Below, one piece after another: positions 1 through 5,313 of a stretch of 6,181 nt of DNA (position 1 is the first letter of the stretch; each line of letters opens with the position of its first letter). The stretch spans positions 1,888,093 to 1,894,273 of the forward strand of contig KE356579.1 in NCBI GenBank assembly GCA_000416085.1. Reading direction: 5' to 3'. The notes beneath the pieces are model-generated. The model was not told the DNA's origin. It ran no database searches and was given only the letters and a program-made list of their open reading frames with translations. The DNA comes from a halophilic archaeon J07HX64 (GTDB lineage: Archaea; Halobacteriota; Halobacteria; Halobacteriales; Haloarculaceae). A program made the position numbers and the translations under genes.

Positions 1-312
1 CATCGAGGGTCGCGTCGCACAGAGCCAGGGCTGTGGGGCCAGTCCGGCGAGTTCTGCTGCTCGTTCCGACCCAAAGTCGAACTCGTGGTTGCCGAACGTG
101 TCTGCGTCGGGTTCGACCGCCCGGAAGAACTCGGTTACTGCCGCACCCTCGGTGGCCAGTGAGAGCGCCCCCGGGGCGGTGTTGTCACCTGATCCGACGA
201 CGACTGTCTCTGCATCGCGTCTGGCGATAATCTCGCCGGCCAGGCGTGCACACTGCCTGTGACTGTCGATCGCGGTCTCCAGGTCTGAGTAATGGAGAAG
301 CTGGACGGACAC
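1..312 (-). CDS. 5'-nucleotidase / 2',3'-cyclic phosphodiesterase-family metallophosphatase, N-terminal part
   Basis: This is the N-terminal 104 codons of a calcineurin-like metallophosphatase of the UshA/CpdB 5'-nucleotidase family; the rest lies beyond the left edge. Reading from the GTG at 312, the protein begins VSVQLLHYSDLETA. Three family landmarks follow in the right order: the HYSDLE metal-site strand near the N-terminus, a GSGDNTAPG loop (the GD..N block), and GNHEFDFG, the GNH[DE] metal-binding motif. The family uses two metal ions to release phosphate from nucleotides or cyclic nucleotides. The GTG is the only usable start between the in-frame upstream stop and the HYSDLE block. 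No clear Shine-Dalgarno sequence precedes it, and no signal peptide is seen, so the protein begins as a cytoplasmic one. It is 149 bp downstream of the broken ADP-ribosylglycohydrolase in the same direction. It may have its own promoter. The family call is firm; the substrate is not known. Confidence 0.85.
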   Translation of the reverse strand, partial: MSVQLLHYSDLETAIDSHRQCARLAGEIIARRDAETVVVGSGDNTAPGALSLATEGAAVTEFFRAVEPDADTFGNHEFDFGSERAAELAGLAPQPWLCATRPSM

Positions 313-461
313 TACACAATATAAGTGGGTCCTGGTGTTTCAACGTGCCGGAACGGCTGCGGCGGGAGGCCCTCGGGTCACCTGTTTTTGCCTTCTCCCT
401 CTCCCCCGTCCCCCCCGCCCCAGGTGTCGTGTTCAGAAACGAGAGCGACCAGGTCGGAGGT
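313..461. other. Intergenic spacer with G-rich tract
   Basis: This 149-bp gap separates the end of the ADP-ribosylglycohydrolase remnant from the nucleotidase start. I see no gene in it. Its minus strand carries a run of four G-tracts (described separately). A short A/T patch, TTATAT on the minus strand, ends 6 nt before the GTG at 312. That is too close to act as a normal haloarchaeal TATA box for this start, which is expected about 25 bp upstream of transcription. No convincing T-rich terminator follows the remnant's stop on the minus strand. Confidence 0.6.
397..421 (-). other. G-quadruplex-forming motif
   Basis: On the minus strand (the transcribed sense of the flanking genes) this stretch has four consecutive G-tracts of 4, 7, 5 and 3 bases. 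They are separated by loops of 1 (C), 2 (AC) and 3 (AGA) bases. This fits the usual pattern for an intramolecular G-quadruplex, and the plus strand could form the matching C-rich structure. It lies about 85 bp before the nucleotidase start codon. Whether it folds or affects expression is not shown by sequence. Confidence 0.55.
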
Positions 462-1756
462 TCAGACGAGCGAGTGTCCGCGGTGGGTGTACCTGAACTC
501 CGCCAGCGAGTCACAGTCGTGTTCGTCCAGACGGGTGATCCAGCCGCCGAAGCGGTACCGGCGCCAGCACCGGTTTCCGTCGACGTACAGTGTCACCAGC
601 GTCGGGTCCCGGGTTTATTACTGTCGTTCCGTCGTCCCTCTCGTGGACCCGTTCCTCGCCGACGTACTCGGCACCGTGTGCTGGTCGCTCGCCGGCCGCG
701 GTGCGGGCCCGACTGTCGCAGGCCTCACACACCAGATTCGCGTACCCGGAGGCAAACTCCGGTGTGTAGCTCTTGAACGGTTCCTCACAGTTTGCACACT
801 CGGTCTGCCGGCGCCCGGCGGGGTGGGACACGGGTTCGGGAGGCGTGACCATCGACACGAGTGTGGCCGCCAGGTCCCTGAGTTCCTCGGCCACGTCGAG
901 CGCGTCGACCCACCGGTCGGGAAGCGCCTGCGCGCCGAACCGGGCACCGGCCACCGCGCCGGCGACGGCCGCGATTGTGTCGGTGTCTCCACACATCATG
1001 ACCGCATCGACGATCCCAGTCTCGGCCGTGTCGGCGGTCAGTCCGTGGTGCAGTCCGGCCTCCAGTGTGTGGATCACGTACCCCGAGTTCGAGAGGTCGA
1101 CCTCGTCGTCTCCACCCGTTCGAGGACATCGACGACCGCCGCGGGGGCATCATCGTCGAGAGTATCGAGTGCCAGTTCGACCGGGCTCGGGCGGTCGGCC
1201 AGCAGTCCGGACAGGACGAGATTCAGCGCGGCACAGCCGTGCTGACACCGTGGGTCGGCGTGGGTTATCCGCGAGGAGTCGCGGCTGCCCTCCTGCAGCA
1301 GGTTACGGTCGTGGTCGAACGCCAGCGCGTGCGGGGCACACCGCATCAGGCTCCCGTTGCCGGCGTTTGCCCCCTCCGGACTGGACTCGACTCCCAGACC
1401 GACTGTCCCGCCGCCGTCCAGGACGTACCATCCCGGAGACGACGGATCGATTGTCGCGTCATACTGCCGATATCGAACGGGCCGCTCTCGTACCAGCCCA
1501 CGAAGCGGTCTGCGATATCACCGGGGTCGAACCCGCCCCGCTCGACTAGACTGTGTGCGATACACAGCGCCATCTCCGTGTCGTCGGTGACTGTTCCTGC
1601 CGGCTGTCTGTGAGCCCCGTTCCCGAGCATCTCGGTCACGCGACCGTGTTCGGCTTCGATACCTGACGGCGACCGGAACTCGACCGGTCGACCGAGCGCG
1701 TCACCACAGGCCAGTCCGAGAAGGGCTCCCTGTGCGTAGTTGGTGTCTCCTGTCAT
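462..1756 (-). pseudogene. ADP-ribosylglycohydrolase (DraG family) with C-terminal zinc ribbon, three frameshifts
   Basis: The family removes ADP-ribose from proteins or other acceptors using a binuclear metal centre. Frame 1 (1756 to about 1388) begins MTGDTNYAQGALLGLACGDA and holds the metal motif TDDTEMA (residues 57-63). Frame 2 (about 1376 to 1112) continues with EGANAGNGSLMRCAP. Frame 3 (about 1108 to 613) continues with NSGYVIHTLEAGLHHGL and the second metal motif CGDTDTIAA. It then gives a four-cysteine zinc ribbon (CANC at about 793-804, CEAC at 718-729). A last shift at about 608-613 leads into [16 protein letters not shown] and a stop at 462-464. Undoing a 5-bp duplication, one 1-base loss and one 1-base gain gives exactly 430 codons including the stop. 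The ATG lies 1 nt after the phosphatase stop, so the gene was the fourth in a tight operon. As read here, no full-length enzyme can be made: frame 1 ends after 136 residues. The family assignment is very secure. Real decay versus sequencing error is discussed in the findings. Confidence 0.88.
1378..1387 (-). repeat. 5-bp tandem duplication causing the first frameshift
   Basis: On the minus strand the sequence reads AGTCC AGTCC, a perfect tandem pair. Removing one copy restores the expected reading ...W-E-S-S-P-E-G-A-N-A-G-N-G-S..., joining frame 1 to frame 2 of the ADP-ribosylglycohydrolase without a gap. This is the classic footprint of replication slippage. A single-base indel nearby would also restore the frame, giving one or two extra residues. 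Confidence 0.6.
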
Positions 1757-1757
1757 C

Positions 1758-2309
1758 TCACTCGTCCTCTGTCTCGTCGGCGATGCTGTCCTCGAGGCGG
1801 TCGATGAGCGACTCGTACTGGTTTCTGGACCTGTTCCGGGCCTCCCGCTCGCCCGGTGTCGGCTCCTCGTCGAGATACTCCCGGGCCAATGCCCGGAGCG
1901 CAGGATGGGGGTTTGCCCGCTCGCGATGCCCTTTCAGTTCGCCGAGCACGTCGTCGAACCCGCGCCCCTCCTCGGCGGCGAGAGTGGTCGTGATCACCGT
2001 CGAACTCCGGGAGATACCGGCCGCACAGTGGACGAGCACCGGGCCATCCTCGTTCAGCCTGCTCCGGCTGTCGTCGACGGCCGCCGCGAACAACCCGAAC
2101 TGATTTCCGGAACCGTCGTGCAGCGGATGGTGATGGGTCGTCAACGGCTGGGGCCGGTGTGTCAGCGATATCACTGCCTCGAAGGTATACTCGTGGGTGG
2201 CGGGGTCTGCCGCGCCGCGGTCACCAAGATAAAGCTCCCGGTCCCCGACCCGGACGACAACCGGGTCGTACCCACCCGACTCCCCGGACCACCCGGGGGG
2301 TCGGGTCAT
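1758..2309 (-). CDS. Dual-specificity / protein tyrosine phosphatase-like protein
   Basis: This 183-residue cysteine-based phosphatase carries the signature loop HCAAGISRSS, with nucleophile Cys95 and phosphate-binding Arg101. A likely general acid, Asp65, sits in HPLHDGSGN at the usual spacing upstream. The N-terminal YLGDRGAAD strand-helix is typical of dual-specificity phosphatases. Such enzymes remove phosphate from Tyr/Ser/Thr residues, and some relatives act on RNA or lipids. After the catalytic domain there is a charged, probably helical tail (about residues 145-183) rich in Glu, Arg and Asp. No membrane segment or signal peptide is seen, so it should be cytoplasmic. The ATG overlaps the TGA of the preceding HAD-like gene (ATGA). 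A partial ribosome site, GAGAGGT, lies 4 nt upstream, which suggests translational coupling. All catalytic residues are present. The substrate is unknown. Confidence 0.85.
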   Translation of the reverse strand: MTRPPGWSGESGGYDPVVVRVGDRELYLGDRGAADPATHEYTFEAVISLTHRPQPLTTHHHPLHDGSGNQFGLFAAAVDDSRSRLNEDGPVLVHCAAGISRSSTVITTTLAAEEGRGFDDVLGELKGHRERANPHPALRALAREYLDEEPTPGEREARNRSRNQYESLIDRLEDSIADETEDE

Positions 2310-2866
2310 CGTGACCTCTCCCGGCGAACCCAGGTCTGTCTGTCCTCGTCATCCGGTTCGGTTACCAGTTCACCGGCGTCGTCGGAGTCCCCGCTCGTGG
2401 ACCCGTCCTCGACTGTGTACCCGCTATCGGGCACGGGGTCGTCGACCCAGGGGAGCAACGGGTCGATGTCGCCGCGTCGCAGGGCGGGTACAAAATCCCA
2501 GGCGTGGTAGTGGTCCCGGCCGTCGACGTCGCTCAGGTCGATATCGTCGACGACAACGTACCCGTCGGCATCGGGGTGCAGGTCCGCTATCAGGGCGAGT
2601 CGTTCCCGGCGCTCCGGGAACCGCTCGTAGCGGCCGTTCGGGCGTTTGTCCCCGAGCCAGCGGTCCCAGTCGTCGGGGTGTCTGCCGACGATGTCCACGA
2701 CACCCGGGATCGCTGCCTCCGCTGCCAGGTCCTGGTTGCCGATTGCGTAGACCGCGTGCCCGGTCTCGTGTGCCAGATGCCGGACCCACCCGAGCGGCAC
2801 GGCCTCCCGGCCCGGGTACGGGTTCACGTCGACGGTGAAATCGCGGTCGAACGCGAAGACCTGCAT
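2306..2866 (-). CDS. HAD-like phosphatase-fold protein (haloarchaeal type)
   Basis: This is a 186-residue protein starting MQVFAFDRDFTVDVNP. The FAFDRDFTV segment is HAD motif I, with Asp7 as nucleophile and Asp9 as acid/base. VVVDD at residues 104-108 is the acidic metal-binding motif IV, and a Lys in GDKRP (Lys74) could play the motif III role. Motif II, normally a Ser or Thr after a hydrophobic strand, appears here as YAIGNQ with Asn44 in that place. There is no large cap domain. The last 45 or so residues are very acidic and probably disordered. HAD enzymes hydrolyse phosphate esters; the substrate here is not known. I chose the ATG at 2866 because it begins directly at the core strand. 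A GTG at 2872 adds two residues and overlaps the upstream TGA, so it is equally possible. A strong AGGAGGGG site at 2875-2882 could serve either. Confidence 0.75.
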   Translation of the reverse strand: MQVFAFDRDFTVDVNPYPGREAVPLGWVRHLAHETGHAVYAIGNQDLAAEAAIPGVVDIVGRHPDDWDRWLGDKRPNGRYERFPERRERLALIADLHPDADGYVVVDDIDLSDVDGRDHYHAWDFVPALRRGDIDPLLPWVDDPVPDSGYTVEDGSTSGDSDDAGELVTEPDDEDRQTWVRRERSR

Positions 2867-2868
2867 CC

Positions 2869-4983
2869 TCACCGCCCCTCCTGTTCGTCGCGGGCGTCCA
2901 GTATCTGTCCGAGCAGCGCGAGTTCCTGTTCCAGCGTCTCGTCGCCGAGCACCTCGCGCTCGGTGGCGAGATACTCCCGGAGCGCCCCGAACGTGGTGGC
3001 CCAGTCCCCGGAGACCGCGAGCGGCACCGACTCGCGCTCGTGTTCGCCCAACTGGTCGGGCAACAGCCAGTCGTCGACACCGGTCCCGTTCTCCGCCCGC
3101 CCGTGGACCGCCCGCGCCCAGGCCCGGAGCTCCCGGCCGTAGCGCGAGAGCGCCACCGCCTTGCGGATGCCGTCGTGGGCGAACTGCTCCGGACCGTCCG
3201 GGAGTCGGACCGTCGCGCGCTCCTGGTGCTCGCTCCCGTCGCGCTCGGTCCAGGACGCCACCAGGTCGACGGTCCCACCCGGTGGCGCGCTGTCGAGTCG
3301 CACCAGCACGACACCGCCGCGGGCCTCACCGTCGGATTTGGCCGACGGAAACAGCGTCTCCACCTGCATCAACTGGCCCGAGGCGGCGTCGACCCCGGGC
3401 GACCCGTGGACGGCGGCGATCTCGGCGTCGTCGGCCGCGAGTTCGAGCGCCAGGTCGTACACCAGCGGTGTGACCATGTACGCGAACTCCTCACCCAGTC
3501 GCTGCTCGAACTCCTCGGCCGAGTTGACGAAGTAGTGGTTCGCGCCCCGGACCCCCGAGAGAGCATCCGCCAGGTCGGCGTTCGCGTCTAACCCCATCCC
3601 CACGAACGTCGTGTGGATACCCTCGTCGGCGGCGTCGGCGAACAGTCGTGTGAGGGTCCGCTCGTCTGTTGCCCCGGTGTTCGGCATCATGTCGGTCATG
3701 AACACGACACGCCGCTCCAGGTCGGTCGTCGTCTCCCCGTCGGCGAGCATATCCCAGGCGGCCTCGAACCCGTCGGCGAGGTTGGTACCCCCGCCGGCGG
3801 CGACCTCGCGGATGTGTTCGCGGATGGCGCGCATGTTCGTCGACCCGACATCCCGGAGTGGCTTTGCGACGTGTGCCCGGTTGTTGTAGAGCACGACCCC
3901 CAGTCGGTCCTCGGGCCGCAGCTGTGCTGTCAGCGCACAGAGCGCCGCGGTCGCGGCGTCCAGTTTGGTCGTTCCGCCCGCCGGGTTCTGGTGCTGTCTC
4001 CCGTGTTCGTCGTGGTAGTACGAGTCGAACTCGCTCGACATCGACCCGGAGATGTCGAGCACGGCGACGAGGTCGAGACGCGGACGCTCGAACTCGGCGA
4101 CCGACAGCGTCGAGTCCAGCCCCACCGAGAGGAACCGCTCTGTATCGCCGGTCAGCGGGTGCTCGCTGACCGCCGTCGCGTACCGGGGCGCGAACAGGGC
4201 GTCACTGTCGGCGGTGTCCGACTCGCCGGTCTCGAAGTAGTAGTCGTAGAACAGCCCCTCGTCACCCATCGCCTCCGGTTGCGGCGTGTAGCCGGCCTCT
4301 ATGTTCTCCCGGAAGTTCTCAACATCCTTTGCGCCGCCGGTCGCGAGACCGACGCTCTCCACCGCCGACCCGCCGACGCTCGCAGAGGGGGACAGTGATC
4401 CCATACGTTCGATGTGTGCGGCCTCATACTGGTGTTCGGTCTCCTCCCGCTCGGTGACATCGGCCGGCACGGCACGGCTCTGTGGCCGGTCACACGCCGG
4501 ACAGTAGTAGTCCGGAACCGACAGTTCCGGTGTCGATGTCGACATCGGCTGCCAGTCGTCGACTCCTCTGTCGTCGACCCCTTTGTGCTCGGAAACGCGT
4601 GTGATGACTGTCCGCCCGGAGACGACTCCGAACGGCTCGGTGAGTTGCAACCGCTCGACCGCGTCGACCAGCGCAGTATCGAACGTGTCGACGGCCCGCC
4701 CTGCCCGGAGCGACGAGCCACACGACGGACAGTGCGCGTCGTTGTCGCGCCTGCCCGGTGGTCGAGCCCCGACCAGACCCCGCACCCGGTACGTCTCGCC
4801 TGGTTCCAGCGGGACCAGTCCGCCGCTGCCCGGGGCCACGAGCACCGCGAACCGTTCGCCCGCCTCGTCCTCCAGCGTGTGCCGTGTCACCCTCGTGTCG
4901 CCGATGTCGAAACTGCACCCCGAGACCGCTGTGACTGTGAGTTCGTACTGTTCGCCGTCGATGAAGTCGGTGTCTGTTTCCAT
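2869..4983 (-). CDS. VWA domain protein with N-terminal beta domain and split CxxC zinc-binding pair
   Basis: This is a 704-residue acidic protein. Residues 1-75 look like a small beta-barrel (OB-like) region. A CPSC pair (Cys85, Cys88) and a CPAC pair (Cys161, Cys164) could form one zinc ribbon with a 72-residue insert. Residues about 220-300 (including GLFYDYYFETG) resemble the segment preceding the VWA in YfbK-like proteins. The VWA domain (about 304-480) has a complete metal-ion-dependent adhesion site: DISGS (Asp310, Ser312, Ser314), Thr400 in GGGT and Asp431 in MTDMMPN. A C-terminal region (500-704) is beta-rich, then helical. VWA domains with this site bind partner proteins through a metal ion; in prokaryotes they often act in assembly or stress complexes. 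No signal peptide or membrane segment is visible. The ATG at 4983 is chosen because AGGAG lies 6 nt upstream and the protein turns acidic there. A GTG at 5082 would add 33 basic, low-quality residues. It is the first gene of the operon; its TGA overlaps a GTG of the next gene. Confidence 0.85.
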   Translation of the reverse strand: METDTDFIDGEQYELTVTAVSGCSFDIGDTRVTRHTLEDEAGERFAVLVAPGSGGLVPLEPGETYRVRGLVGARPPGRRDNDAHCPSCGSSLRAGRAVDTFDTALVDAVERLQLTEPFGVVSGRTVITRVSEHKGVDDRGVDDWQPMSTSTPELSVPDYYCPACDRPQSRAVPADVTEREETEHQYEAAHIERMGSLSPSASVGGSAVESVGLATGGAKDVENFRENIEAGYTPQPEAMGDEGLFYDYYFETGESDTADSDALFAPRYATAVSEHPLTGDTERFLSVGLDSTLSVAEFERPRLDLVAVLDISGSMSSEFDSYYHDEHGRQHQNPAGGTTKLDAATAALCALTAQLRPEDRLGVVLYNNRAHVAKPLRDVGSTNMRAIREHIREVAAGGGTNLADGFEAAWDMLADGETTTDLERRVVFMTDMMPNTGATDERTLTRLFADAADEGIHTTFVGMGLDANADLADALSGVRGANHYFVNSAEEFEQRLGEEFAYMVTPLVYDLALELAADDAEIAAVHGSPGVDAASGQLMQVETLFPSAKSDGEARGGVVLVRLDSAPPGGTVDLVASWTERDGSEHQERATVRLPDGPEQFAHDGIRKAVALSRYGRELRAWARAVHGRAENGTGVDDWLLPDQLGEHERESVPLAVSGDWATTFGALREYLATEREVLGDETLEQELALLGQILDARDEQEGR
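2875..2882 (-). promoter_or_regulatory. Ribosome binding site of the HAD-like gene
   Basis: AGGAGGGG on the minus strand lies inside the last codons of the VWA gene. The spacing from AGGAGG is 4 nt to GTG 2872 and 10 nt to ATG 2866. It therefore does not settle the start but does support translation of the second gene from the operon transcript. Confidence 0.6.
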
Positions 4984-4989
4984 CTGTAT

Positions 4990-4994
4990 CTCCT
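4990..4994 (-). promoter_or_regulatory. Ribosome binding site that fixes the VWA gene start
   Basis: AGGAG on the minus strand, with a 6-nt spacer to the ATG at 4983. It matches the haloarchaeal anti-Shine-Dalgarno complement and favours this start over the upstream GTG at 5082. Confidence 0.65.
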
Positions 4995-5102
4995 GGCTGC
5001 CAGCACCCGGACAGCCACAGGATTGGTTCCGCAGGACGCTCCGAGAACGACCGTGACGAGACTCCGCCTTCTGCCTTCTCACATATTGATAGGTGGTGCG
5101 AT

Positions 5103-5117
5103 GTTTTAATTCTTTCG
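5103..5117 (-). promoter_or_regulatory. Candidate archaeal promoter (BRE + TATA box) for the VWA operon
   Basis: On the minus strand CGAAAGA is followed at once by ATTAAAAC, which fits a purine-rich BRE and an A/T TATA box standing out from GC-rich surroundings. Transcription would start about 25 bp downstream, near 5081. That gives a leader of roughly 98 nt before the ATG at 4983, consistent with that start using a Shine-Dalgarno site. The start point would also coincide with the GTG at 5082, so a leaderless reading cannot be excluded. Confidence 0.5.
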
Positions 5118-5313
5118 CTAACCCTCACCACAGAGCACTAACAAAGCTCGCAAGCACATAGCAGTGTGTGTTACATCTGGTCAGGCTCAGGTGAAGCTGT
5201 GTGATCTCTCCGCTCTGATGCTGGAGAAAGTAAGTGATACCTCGGTTCTGTTCTGGAGTCGCTGGTTCGAGGTGCAAAACGACCAAACGAGAGCCCCGTG
5301 TACGGACACGCAC

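Larger units (their letters stand above)
4984..5313. other. Divergent intergenic region
   Basis: This 330-bp spacer lies between the minus-strand operon and the plus-strand flippase-like gene. It holds the operon promoter candidate at 5103-5117 and the ribosome site at 4990-4994. The part from about 5120 to 5290 is visibly less GC-rich than its surroundings. I recognise no RNA gene, transposon end or conserved protein in it. The plus-strand frame of the flippase gene stays open back to 5122. The translation there (an ATG at 5218, a GTG at 5272) does not look like a haloarchaeal protein. No clear promoter for the plus-strand gene was found. Confidence 0.5.

Noticed and set aside
381..400. Terminator at the T-run near 384-388
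   Set aside because: The T-run is on the plus strand, while the genes on both sides are transcribed from the minus strand. No gene on the plus strand ends there.
325..1245. Long plus-strand open frame of 306 codons opposite the ADP-ribosylglycohydrolase
   Set aside because: Its translation is rich in Arg, Ser and Pro with no recognisable motif, and it is antisense to clearly conserved DraG sequence. GC-rich DNA creates such frames.
462..1756. Programmed ribosomal frameshifting to make the ADP-ribosylglycohydrolase
   Set aside because: Three separate shifts, one matching a 5-bp duplication, and no obvious slippery site with stimulatory structure. Mutation or sequencing error is far simpler.
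2424..3329. Minus-strand 301-codon open frame overlapping the VWA and HAD-like genes
   Set aside because: It is a different frame of the same strand, very Arg/Pro/Gly rich, while the overlapping frames encode recognisable acidic domains.
5255..5282. tRNA T-arm-like GGTTCGA in the divergent spacer
   Set aside because: The flanking bases do not form a 5-bp T-stem and no other tRNA arms are found nearby.
5122..5313. Upstream extension of the flippase-like gene (ATG 5218 or GTG 5272)
   Set aside because: The frame is open, but the added residues include scattered Cys and Trp, lie in a lower-GC stretch and precede the natural basic head and first helix. No ribosome site supports them.
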